Notes: generated from the letters alone by a model not told the origin. A stretch of 5,284 nt of DNA from Anaerolineaceae bacterium (GCA_021107195.1 JAIOTF010000200.1:1-5284); one strand, 5' to 3'; shown: positions 1 through 5,040, counted from the stretch's first letter. A program made the numbers and translations.

Positions 1-1
1 G

Positions 2-364
2 GTGCGCCAGGATTTTGAGACCTTTGCGCGAGAGTATCACCCTTTCAGGATCAGTTATCGGGAAGTGGAGCATCCCTTATGTGTGGAGCTGCCGCGCCGT
101 GATTTCACCCGCTACATCACCAAGTCTATTTTTCTCAGGAAAGCACTTTGGAAATCCGAGCGCTTCGAGAGCTACCAATATTTTACAGAAGAAGAGCAGC
201 GGGCGGCGTTTGCCCGGCAGGGGTTACAGATCCGCGAGCTGCGCAAGCTGACGGTGAACGAAGAAAAATGGCGCCGTCTGGTGGACATTGACGCATCCGG
301 GGCCGCGTTCCCCGACGAGCACATCCTGATCCTGGCGCAGCAGGCTGCGCATCTTCCTGACTGA
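2..364 (+). CDS. C-terminal part of a probable class I SAM-dependent methyltransferase (5' truncated by window)
   Basis: An open frame runs from the first bases of the window to a TGA at 362-364, giving 120 residues. The GTG at position 2 is probably an internal valine codon rather than the start, because no ribosome binding site can be seen and the protein reads as a C-terminal portion. The order of elements resembles the end of a known methyltransferase group. First comes a charged segment with RRDFTRYITKSIF. A YFTEEEQRAAFARQGLQIREL stretch follows, matching the usual 'Y.ft..ef...f...Glrv' pattern. The end is a FPDEHILILAQ strand, the hydrophobic beta-strand that commonly closes these proteins. 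The SAM-binding glycine loop would lie upstream, outside the window, so the catalytic identity is inferred from the tail alone. The substrate is unknown. A strong terminator begins four bases after the stop, so this is the last gene of its transcription unit. Confidence 0.5.
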   Translation: MRQDFETFAREYHPFRISYREVEHPLCVELPRRDFTRYITKSIFLRKALWKSERFESYQYFTEEEQRAAFARQGLQIRELRKLTVNEEKWRRLVDIDASGAAFPDEHILILAQQAAHLPD

Positions 365-367
365 TAG

Positions 368-395
368 CATCCCTCCGGGTGAGGGGTGTTTTTTT
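368..395 (+). terminator. Rho-independent terminator after the methyltransferase-like gene
   Basis: CATCCCTC (368-375) pairs with GAGGGGTG (381-388) through eight base pairs, one of them T-G, around the five-base loop CGGGT. Seven T residues follow directly (389-395). It starts four bases after the TGA of the upstream gene, the normal place for an intrinsic terminator. Confidence 0.9.
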
Positions 396-425
396 GACAT
401 CGGCGAAGAGAGGGATGGTTATAAT
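394..425 (+). promoter_or_regulatory. Candidate promoter with consensus hexamers and a 20-nt spacer
   Basis: TTGACA (394-399) and TATAAT (420-425) both match the sigma-70-type consensus exactly, but they are 20 bases apart instead of about 17. The -35 box overlaps the T-tract of the preceding terminator. If active, it would transcribe the membrane protein gene at 596 with a leader of about 160 nt. The long spacing means it would be weak unaided, or would need an activator that distorts the DNA, as MerR-family regulators do. I see no clear dyad in the spacer, so the activator idea is only a possibility. Confidence 0.4.
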
Positions 426-461
426 CATAGGTGAAGACATCTGACGAATAGGCTTTTCCCC

Positions 462-471
462 ACAATATTGT
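462..471. repeat. 10-bp perfect palindrome in the leader of the membrane protein gene
   Basis: ACAATATTGT is identical to its reverse complement and lies about 37 bases after the candidate -10 box. It could be a small operator, but palindromes this short also occur by chance in AT-rich DNA. The rest of 430-595 shows no coding pattern or RNA gene that I can support. Confidence 0.25.
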
Positions 472-595
472 TTTCATTGCAGGTTTTGTCTGGTGCGATG
501 TATGGTTCCAGGGGCGTAAGTCGATCATTTGTATTCTTTGTTGAATGTGATGGCAAAGCAGCTTTTCTCCGGGTATTTCTACAGGAGGTGTTGGC

Positions 596-1066
596 ATGCA
601 AGGTGAATCGGGAGTTGGGCGCTGGTGGGCGGTGCTCATGGTGTGGGGGGTGGTGAACGCGGTCAATCTGCTGCAAGGGATCGGCTTTCTTTCGCGGGTG
701 CGCACTGGTAAGATGGCGGTCAATCGCCTGCTTGGGCTGGTGATGATCGTTTGCGCCATTCCGGCGGCCGCAGCGCTGATGGGTTTTTTGCGCGCGCGGG
801 CGGGATGGTTGTTTTGTATCGGCCCGGTGATCTATCTGGTTTTCATCCTGCTCGATCTGGTGGTGGACTATGTCCGGCCGGTTGAGTTTCGTTCTCCGAT
901 GCGCTATGAGATCCTTGTGCCGTATCTGGTGCTCTTCTTTGGGGCGATCCTGCTGATGGGGCTGCCTATGTTTTATCTGAACCGCTCGCTTTGGCTGGTA
1001 ACGGTGGTAACCACCGTCTTCCTGCTGATTTCGATGGGGGTGGCGATGCGCAAAGGTGTTGGGTGA
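596..1066 (+). CDS. Small polytopic membrane protein of unknown function
   Basis: This 156-residue protein starts at an ATG placed five bases after a near-perfect Shine-Dalgarno sequence (AGGAGGTG, 583-590), so the start is secure. It is almost entirely hydrophobic. The likely membrane segments are residues 10-30, 44-64, 70-90, 106-126 and 132-150, that is four or five helices. Positive loops (RVRTGK at 34-39, RAR at 66-68 and a final RK) suggest which loops face the cytoplasm. A conserved-looking loop, DYVRPVEFRSP (91-101), joins helices 3 and 4, and the fourth helix continues as LMGLPMFYLNR. I do not recognise a named family or any catalytic motif. The overall look is of an uncharacterised conserved membrane protein, and no function should be assigned. 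It appears to be monocistronic: a terminator lies before the candidate promoter upstream, and a separate promoter follows it. Confidence 0.85.
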   Translation: MQGESGVGRWWAVLMVWGVVNAVNLLQGIGFLSRVRTGKMAVNRLLGLVMIVCAIPAAAALMGFLRARAGWLFCIGPVIYLVFILLDLVVDYVRPVEFRSPMRYEILVPYLVLFFGAILLMGLPMFYLNRSLWLVTVVTTVFLLISMGVAMRKGVG

Positions 1067-1125
1067 GATGGGAAACCGCGGTTGCAGAATATTCACTTGC
1101 TGAATCAGGAAGCGACTTGCATTAT

Positions 1126-1155
1126 TTGAGGGCGCGTTTGATTTTATGGCATAAT
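1126..1155 (+). promoter_or_regulatory. Extended -10 promoter for the isochorismatase-like gene
   Basis: A TTGAGG box (1126-1131) is followed after 18 bases by CATAAT (1150-1155). The -10 is preceded by TGG (1147-1149), which fits the TGn extension. Transcription would start near 1162, giving a leader of about 50 nt to the ATG at 1214. The position between two genes of different character and the combined motif make this plausible. It rests on motif matching only. Confidence 0.5.
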
Positions 1156-1213
1156 CTACATAACGGGTGTTCGAGATTATGATTTGATAATGAACTGGTG
1201 AGAGGACAACCAG

Positions 1214-1711
1214 ATGAAACCAGCCTTGTTAGTGATTGATGTTCAGAAGGCGTTTTTTGAGTTTGATACAGCAACGACACAATCGTTGAATGATGCGATT
1301 GAGTATATCAATGCGGCGATTGATTTGTTTCGGGAGAAGAAGCTGCCCGTGATCAGCGTGCAGCATATAAATGAAAAGGACAATCTGGTGCCCGGGGAAG
1401 AGGGCTTTGATCTGCCGGATTCGTTGCAAATCCTGCCCGAGGATGTGCATATTCATAAGACCTACGGGAATGCTTTCAATAAGACTCCCCTGGCAGAGGA
1501 ACTGCTCCGACGGGGGATTGACACGGTGATCCTTACCGGATTTTGTGCCGAGAATTGCGTTCTGTCCACCTGCCGTGGGGCCGAAGACGTTGATCTGACG
1601 CCGATCCTTCTGCGCGGTTCGCTGGCCAGCGGCAACCTGGAGCATATCAAATTTGTTGAAAACATTAATGATGTTATCTCGTATGGCGCTTTGATCAAGG
1701 TGCTGGAGTAG
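1214..1711 (+). CDS. Isochorismatase-like cysteine hydrolase
   Basis: This protein of 165 residues has the normal length for a single-domain member of the isochorismatase-like (nicotinamidase/YcaC-type) hydrolases. Those enzymes cleave amide or vinyl-ether bonds through a Cys-Asp-Lys triad. The pieces appear in the expected order. Asp9 lies in ALLVIDVQKAFF. Lys82 lies in HIHKTYGNAF, matching the usual 'K..y.aF' block. The nucleophile is most likely Cys115 in TGFCAENCVLSTCRGAED, where 'CV..T...A' is the family signature. Extra cysteines at 111 and 120 flank it. The region 51-72, which normally helps shape the substrate pocket, is acidic (EKDNLVPGEEGFDLP). The substrate cannot be read from the sequence. 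The protein should be cytoplasmic, as no signal peptide is present. AGAGGA (1201-1206) lies seven bases before the ATG. The cupin gene follows after 128 nt with no terminator between, so cotranscription is possible. Confidence 0.88.
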   Translation: MKPALLVIDVQKAFFEFDTATTQSLNDAIEYINAAIDLFREKKLPVISVQHINEKDNLVPGEEGFDLPDSLQILPEDVHIHKTYGNAFNKTPLAEELLRRGIDTVILTGFCAENCVLSTCRGAEDVDLTPILLRGSLASGNLEHIKFVENINDVISYGALIKVLE

Positions 1712-1839
1712 AATGGAGCTGGTCGCAATACTAAAACCAGTAAGTGCTCTTTGCAAAACATATCTGATCCCATTGTGGGACAGCCTGCTAGGAGTGGAGA
1801 GTAATTTCAGGTGTTTGTGGATGTTAAAAAGGAAAAACA

Positions 1840-2202
1840 ATGGGAATCGATGTTGTCAATATTGCAGAAAAATTTAGGTTGTTTGATGAGCAGTGGAGCC
1901 CAAAGATCATCGGCGAAATGAATGACTCGTATGTCAAAATCGCGAAACTGGAAGGCGCGTTTGTATGGCACCAACATGACAATGAAGATGAGATGTTTAT
2001 GATTATCAAGGGGAAGCTGCTGATCCGGCTGCGTGACCGTGACCTGTGGATCAATGAAGGCGAGTTTGTGGTCATTCCCAGGGGGGTGGAGCATTGCCCG
2101 GTGGCAGAAGAGGAAGTGTATCTGATGATGCTCGAGCCGAAGACCACGGTTAATACGGGCAATGTGGAGAGCGAGAGAACGGTTGATGCCAACTGGATTT
2201 GA
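1840..2202 (+). CDS. Single-domain cupin (Cupin_2 type) protein
   Basis: This 120-residue protein is a complete small cupin, a metal-binding beta-barrel. Motif 1 is complete: His44 and His46 in WHQHDNEDEMF, Glu51, and Gly58 six residues later. Motif 2 is also complete: Gly74, Pro80, Gly82 and His85 in GEFVVIPRGVEH. The four metal ligands (His44, His46, Glu51, His85) are therefore all present, and a divalent metal is expected. The N-terminal part (FDEQWSPKIIGEMND) and the late VNTGN segment match a widespread family of about 115-120 residues. Its members are often labelled mannose-6-phosphate isomerase-like, but their reaction is not established. The ATG at 1840 has AAGGA six bases upstream (1829-1833). 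It could share a transcript with the hydrolase before it and the protease after it. I see no good promoter immediately upstream. Confidence 0.92.
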   Translation: MGIDVVNIAEKFRLFDEQWSPKIIGEMNDSYVKIAKLEGAFVWHQHDNEDEMFMIIKGKLLIRLRDRDLWINEGEFVVIPRGVEHCPVAEEEVYLMMLEPKTTVNTGNVESERTVDANWI

Positions 2203-2284
2203 GATGCAAGTTGGTTTTTGAGTGCAGTGATAAGGCGTATGCTCTGATAAATCCTGGAAAATCTTTATGAATCGATATTACCGG

Positions 2285-2306
2285 TACAATGAAGAGATTG
2301 TAGAAT
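2285..2306 (+). promoter_or_regulatory. Possible -10 elements upstream of the CPBP protease gene
   Basis: Two -10-like hexamers, TACAAT (2285-2290) and TAGAAT (2301-2306), each one mismatch from consensus, lie in the AT-rich 153-nt gap after the cupin gene. Neither has a convincing -35 box at the right distance. This gap is the most likely place for a separate protease promoter, but the call is weak. Confidence 0.25.
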
Positions 2307-2355
2307 TTTGCATGGTGGATCGTGATTAAAAAATCATATTTATGAGTGAGGAATA

Positions 2356-3303
2356 ATGAAATCAAATACCACACCTTTGAACGAACGGAACCAGGTCATA
2401 CTATTTATCTTGATTGCGTTTGGAATCACATGGCTGGGCTGGATACCGGCTTTGATTGGTGCCTCAAACCAGGGGTTTTTGCTGCCCACGACCAATAATT
2501 TTGCAAAGCTGGGTGAAATTGGAAGCTTAACCCCGCGGCAACAGCTCTTGACCACCTTGTTCAATTTTGCAGTGTATGGCCCGCTGATTGCAGCCCTTGC
2601 ACTGACCATATGGGAAACTGGAAGAGAAGGCCTGGTTGAACTCTTGCGGCGGATAGTGAAGTGGCGGGTGGGAATTCGCTGGTACGGGATCGTGATTGGC
2701 ATGGTGATTGTGATCTCACTCATTCCCTGGCTTATTGCCTGGCTTTCGGGGCAAATGCGGCTGGATGGCACTGGGGTCGTGTGGACATTGCCGTTGCTGG
2801 CCGCCTTGTTCATCAGACAGGTACTGACCAGCGGATTGGGCGAAGAGCCGGGGTGGCGGGGATATTTGCTGCCCCGACTGCAATTGCTATATGGCAGTGG
2901 CAAAGCAATTTGGGTGCTTGGAATCATTTGGGCTGTTTGGCATTATCCCTTTACCATTTTTGATACTTTGTCTAATATGGGGGGAGACGTGCCCGTGATG
3001 GCGATGGTGATCACGTTGGTGCTATCACTGGCAGGGCAGACGATGTCGTTGATTGGGATAACCTACCTTTATGTATGGGTGTATAACAATACCCAAAGTG
3101 TTTGGCTCGCAATCCTTTTCCATGCGTTGAGCAACGCTGTGCCCCTTGTTCTGCTGGCTGATATTTCTCCATCTTTCAGCATCATCATGGCGCTCATGCC
3201 GTGGCTGTTGGTTTTTATTCTCGAAAAGATTTATGGGAAGGACGATTTTCCGGGCGCAGTAATTTGCCACCCAGATGCAGGCACAAGGTTTCCACATTCT
3301 TAA
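2356..3303 (+). CDS. CPBP (CAAX/Abi-type) family intramembrane metalloprotease with an altered C-terminus
   Basis: This 315-residue integral membrane protein carries the full CPBP/Rce1-like motif set. EEPGWR (Glu163, Glu164, Arg168) is the EExxxR glutamate pair. His196 lies in WAVWHYPF. HALSN (His256 to Asn260) is the final HxxxN motif. Several hydrophobic helices are visible, including 13-35, 66-86, 107-130, 141-157, 184-200, 212-243, 247-268 and 274-291. The family includes CAAX prenyl proteases and bacterial proteins linked to bacteriocin immunity or maturation. The substrate here is unknown. The ATG is preceded by GAGGAA (2348-2353), which is closer than ideal. Residues up to about 298 look normal for the family. 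The remaining residues (AVICHPDAGTRFPHS) are read from DNA that, in another frame, encodes a decarboxylase remnant, so this tail is probably acquired. No terminator separates this gene from the cupin. The first one downstream is at 3538-3569. Confidence 0.93.
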   Translation: MKSNTTPLNERNQVILFILIAFGITWLGWIPALIGASNQGFLLPTTNNFAKLGEIGSLTPRQQLLTTLFNFAVYGPLIAALALTIWETGREGLVELLRRIVKWRVGIRWYGIVIGMVIVISLIPWLIAWLSGQMRLDGTGVVWTLPLLAALFIRQVLTSGLGEEPGWRGYLLPRLQLLYGSGKAIWVLGIIWAVWHYPFTIFDTLSNMGGDVPVMAMVITLVLSLAGQTMSLIGITYLYVWVYNNTQSVWLAILFHALSNAVPLVLLADISPSFSIIMALMPWLLVFILEKIYGKDDFPGAVICHPDAGTRFPHS

Positions 3304-3523
3304 TGATGTAGTTTTCAATCAGGTACTGGTTACCTGCGATACGCCAGAGCAAACTGCTGCCACTTTGGCAAACCTGCAGCTATCCGGTGAGTGCTGGTGC
3401 GGTGCGGGCAAGTGGCATGGTACGCCCCTGATCCGGGTGAGCGTCTGCTCGTAGGCGACCACGGCTGAAGATATCGACCGGACGGTGGCGGCTTTTGTGA
3501 AAACGCAGGAAGCTGCCAGGTGA
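3254..3523 (+). pseudogene. Remnant of the C-terminus of a PLP-dependent decarboxylase (glutamate decarboxylase-like group II)
   Basis: One frame through this stretch reads as a decarboxylase tail. It begins with RAQ, a TAA stop (3260-3262) and FATQMQAQGFHILNDVV, then continues FNQVLVTCD. After a variable stretch come SGECWCGAGKWHG and TPLIRVSVCS, a TAG stop (3452-3454) and ATTAEDIDRTVAAF. The frame ends at TGA 3521-3523. The pieces fNQVLV, G-x-CWCG-x-x-x-W-x-G and RVSVxSWATT are hallmarks I recall from the C-terminus of pyridoxal-dependent decarboxylases or 'aspartate aminotransferase family' relatives. The TAG stands exactly where tryptophan (TGG) is usual. The PLP lysine and more than three quarters of a normal protein of about 450-480 residues are missing, so this cannot be an enzyme. 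No start or ribosome binding site is present. The remnant overlaps the 3' end of the protease gene in a different frame and keeps what is probably its original terminator. Confidence 0.8.
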
Positions 3524-3537
3524 TCCGCGATCATGGT

Positions 3538-3569
3538 TGGGCTGTATGTTGCATACAGCCCATTTTTTT
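3538..3569 (+). terminator. Strong Rho-independent terminator
   Basis: TGGGCTGTATG (3538-3548) pairs perfectly with CATACAGCCCA (3552-3562) over 11 base pairs around the loop TTG. Seven T residues (3563-3569) follow. It lies 15 bases after the stop of the decarboxylase remnant and probably belonged to that gene. It now ends transcription of the protease gene, whose own stop is about 235 bases upstream. Confidence 0.92.
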
Positions 3570-3632
3570 GCTATATTCCTGACACAACATTAATTGGATG
3601 GTTGGATCAATGACAAGAGAGGAGTTAATGAA

Positions 3633-4097
3633 TTGGAAGAGGAAAAAGACTTATCCGTTTTAGTCATGGAAGCCTTGCGGGAGAGGCTTGGGGAGCGAGT
3701 GGATGATTATGCCTTCCCGCCGCCGGTTTTTCATATGATGCATGGTGAATTTGTGGCGTTGGATCTTGAAGAAGGCGTGTTCAAGGCGCGTTTTCCTGTT
3801 TTGGAGGGGTATCAGAATCCATACAGGGCGATGCAGGGCGGGATGGTCGCTGCCGCGGTGGACAATACGCTGGGGCCGTTGAGCGTGCTGGTTGCCCCGC
3901 CAAACGTGACCCGTCAACTGGAGATGACTTACAGCCGGGCAGTAACGATGGAAATGGGGCACATCCTGGTTGAGGCACGCCTGGTGGAGCGCAAAGGACG
4001 AAAACTGATCTTCACTGCCGAGGTGTTCAGCCCGGGGGGAGAGCGGTTGGCAAGAGCCAGGGCGCTGCACTGGATCTTTGAAGACCCGGGGGATTAG
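3633..4097 (+). CDS. PaaI-like hotdog-fold thioesterase
   Basis: With a TTG start at 3633 this encodes 154 residues, a normal length for a single hotdog-domain acyl-CoA thioesterase of the PaaI/4HBT type. Such enzymes hydrolyse acyl- or aryl-CoA thioesters in the cytoplasm, usually as oligomers. The active-site block is NPYRAMQGGMVAAAVDN. It contains Asn62, the QGG turn (Gln68-Gly70, replacing the HGG seen in PaaI itself) at the start of the central helix, and Asp77 near the catalytic acidic position. Later strands (QLEMTYSRAV, HILVEARLV, GRKLIFTAEV) form the rest of the sheet. The TTG was chosen because GAGAGGAG (3617-3624) lies eight bases before it. An in-frame TTG further upstream (3594) lacks such a site. 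The ATG at 3628 is in another frame and reaches a stop after 11 codons. The preferred acyl group cannot be deduced. The gene sits alone between a terminator and a regulatory region. Confidence 0.85.
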   Translation: MEEEKDLSVLVMEALRERLGERVDDYAFPPPVFHMMHGEFVALDLEEGVFKARFPVLEGYQNPYRAMQGGMVAAAVDNTLGPLSVLVAPPNVTRQLEMTYSRAVTMEMGHILVEARLVERKGRKLIFTAEVFSPGGERLARARALHWIFEDPGD

Positions 4098-4127
4098 AAC
4101 AGGAAAGTTTGAGCAATGCGGGACTAT

Positions 4128-4155
4128 TTTTGCCTTGATTCAGTATGCTATACTG
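4128..4155 (+). promoter_or_regulatory. Extended -10 promoter for the lipoprotein gene
   Basis: TGC followed by TATACT (4147-4155) forms an extended -10 element with one mismatch in the hexamer. The -35 region (TTTTTG at 4128-4133, 16 bases upstream) is poor, which is typical for extended -10 promoters. Transcription would begin near 4162, inside the palindrome described separately, leaving a leader of nearly 80 nt before the GTG start at 4240. Confidence 0.45.
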
Positions 4156-4164
4156 GAATCAAGC
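4135..4164 (+). repeat. Imperfect inverted repeat spanning the -10 of the lipoprotein promoter
   Basis: CTTGATTCAGTAT (4135-4147) is complementary to ATACTGGAATCAAG (4151-4164) except for one extra G, with GCT between the arms. No T-run follows, so it is not an intrinsic terminator on this strand. The reverse strand shows an A-run there, not a T-run. Its overlap with the -10 box suggests a regulatory DNA site. Confidence 0.6.
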
Positions 4165-4172
4165 GCTTGATA
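4159..4172. promoter_or_regulatory. Perfect 14-bp palindrome, operator candidate of LacI/GalR style
   Basis: ATCAAGCGCTTGAT equals its own reverse complement. It has the central CG within AAGCGCTT that is common in operators of LacI/GalR-family repressors such as CcpA and other sugar-responsive regulators. It covers the predicted transcription start of the lipoprotein gene, an effective position for repression. The sequence shows the palindrome and its position. The regulator family is inferred, and no regulator gene is in the window. Confidence 0.45.
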
Positions 4173-4239
4173 CCGCACACAAAACATCCATAGCTGCGCA
4201 GCGGATTGATCAACAGGAACATTGCCAGGGAGGTGGAAG

Positions 4240-4953
4240 GTGACTGTACAGCGAAAACGCCGATGGATTTATTTGATTCTGGTAAGTGTTTTGTTAATTA
4301 CGACCCCGGGGTGCACCAATCCTGTTGAATTCATAGATTGTCTTTTGGATGGGGGGCACTGGGCATGGGCAGGGGATTATTGTATAGGCGGTGGCCCGGA
4401 AGATGATCAAAAGCCCGCGGAGATGAATAGTATGAATTCAGACGCGGACGCTGATGCAGTTGCTGCTGAAGTTCAGCCTGATCCTGAGGCAGAAGCCGGG
4501 AATGCCGCAGCCCCTCCCCAGGACGAACAGCCACTGCCTGCGGAGGTAACGATTGCATCCTGTCTGCCGCAGCCGGATGACTATACTATAGAGATCACGG
4601 ATCATACTGAACATGAAGGGGACGTAAAACATAATTGCAATGCGAAGATGATGCTGACCAATAATAGTAACCGGAAATTATTGTGTGCGTCATACCGGGT
4701 GCATAATTATGGCGGTCACAATTATGAGAAATGGGTAAATGGGGGTGGGTACCAGAGTCTAGAGCCAGGGGAAACAACGGAAATGGCGGAGTTTTACCGT
4801 TGTACGGGCGGGAGCTGCGGCGAAGGCGAATGGTATTATTTCAGAGAGGTCAGTATTCTGTATGGTACACCTGAGTGTTTGCAACTGATTTTTTCTCAGG
4901 AAGAAAAAATTCCGGAATCGATCATCTCAATTTGGAATCCGTGTGCATGGTAA
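4240..4953 (+). CDS. Cysteine-rich secreted lipoprotein of unknown function
   Basis: The GTG at 4240 was chosen because GGGAGGTGG (4228-4236) lies just upstream. An in-frame TTG at 4222 has no such site and would add six residues. The 237-residue product begins with a basic stretch (QRKRRW), a hydrophobic core (IYLILVSVLLI) and TTPGC. Cys25 is therefore a probable lipidation site, although Thr-Pro-Gly is a weak lipobox. A short Cys-containing segment (Cys34, Cys48, rich in Gly and Trp) follows. Next comes a low-complexity acidic Asp/Glu/Ala/Pro linker at about 53-102. A C-terminal domain at about 103-237 contains Cys108, 133, 149, 188, 193, 213 and 235 and many aromatic and beta-strand-like segments. 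The cysteines probably form disulfides outside the membrane. I recognise no family. The layout, anchor plus flexible spacer plus a disulfide-rich domain, suggests a surface-exposed binding or structural protein. It is followed by its own terminator and has its own promoter region. Confidence 0.82.
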   Translation: MTVQRKRRWIYLILVSVLLITTPGCTNPVEFIDCLLDGGHWAWAGDYCIGGGPEDDQKPAEMNSMNSDADADAVAAEVQPDPEAEAGNAAAPPQDEQPLPAEVTIASCLPQPDDYTIEITDHTEHEGDVKHNCNAKMMLTNNSNRKLLCASYRVHNYGGHNYEKWVNGGGYQSLEPGETTEMAEFYRCTGGSCGEGEWYYFREVSILYGTPECLQLIFSQEEKIPESIISIWNPCAW

Positions 4954-4985
4954 TGACAGGGAACTGACCAGGTCAATAAAAACGG

Positions 4986-5017
4986 ATCGCGCAGCGGAAA
5001 TTTGCTGTGCGATTTTT
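4986..5017 (+). terminator. Rho-independent terminator after the lipoprotein gene
   Basis: ATCGCGCAGC (4986-4995) pairs with GCTGTGCGAT (5004-5013) over ten positions, one of them G-T, around an eight-base loop. A run of five T residues (5013-5017) closes it. An A-run lies on the 5' side (4978-4982), so it may also work on the opposite strand. Confidence 0.85.
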
Positions 5018-5029
5018 CTGTCTGGATGA

Positions 5030-5040
5030 TGATATAGAAT
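5030..5040 (+). promoter_or_regulatory. Possible promoter -10 for the gene at 5080
   Basis: TGATATAGAAT contains both an extended-type TGA-TATAGA reading and a TAGAAT hexamer one mismatch from consensus. No good -35 is seen. A promoter is expected here because a terminator lies immediately upstream and a gene starts 40 bases downstream. Confidence 0.25.

Noticed and set aside
468..656. Forward open frame overlapping the start of the membrane protein gene
   Set aside because: It begins at a TTG without a ribosome binding site, overlaps the well-supported gene and resembles no protein I know.
1001..1017. 17-base inverted repeat (8-bp arms around one base) inside the membrane protein gene
   Set aside because: It encodes a Val-Thr-rich helix whose codons (GTG, GTA, ACC, ACG) easily create such a dyad. 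It lies mid-gene with no T-run, so there is no reason to call it regulatory.
425..1096. Long reverse-strand open frame opposite the membrane protein gene
   Set aside because: Its translation is a His/Gln/Pro/Arg-rich shadow with no domain pattern, while the forward frame has an ideal ribosome binding site and a membrane-protein pattern.
1768..1780. TCCCA-TTG-TGGGA mini-hairpin between the hydrolase and cupin genes
   Set aside because: The stem has only five pairs and no T-tract follows, so it is too weak to be a terminator.
2323..2336. TGATT-AAAA-AATCA repeat before the protease gene
   Set aside because: Short and AT-only apart from one pair, expected by chance in this AT-rich spacer.
2340..2927. 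Reverse-strand open frame opposite the CPBP protease gene
   Set aside because: It is antisense to a gene with complete family motifs, and its composition (Ser, Pro, Ile repeats) is typical of a shadow frame.
4135..4164. Hairpin considered as a terminator of the thioesterase gene
   Set aside because: No T-run follows it on the + strand and an A-run follows it on the - strand. It overlaps a promoter -10, so a regulatory role fits better.
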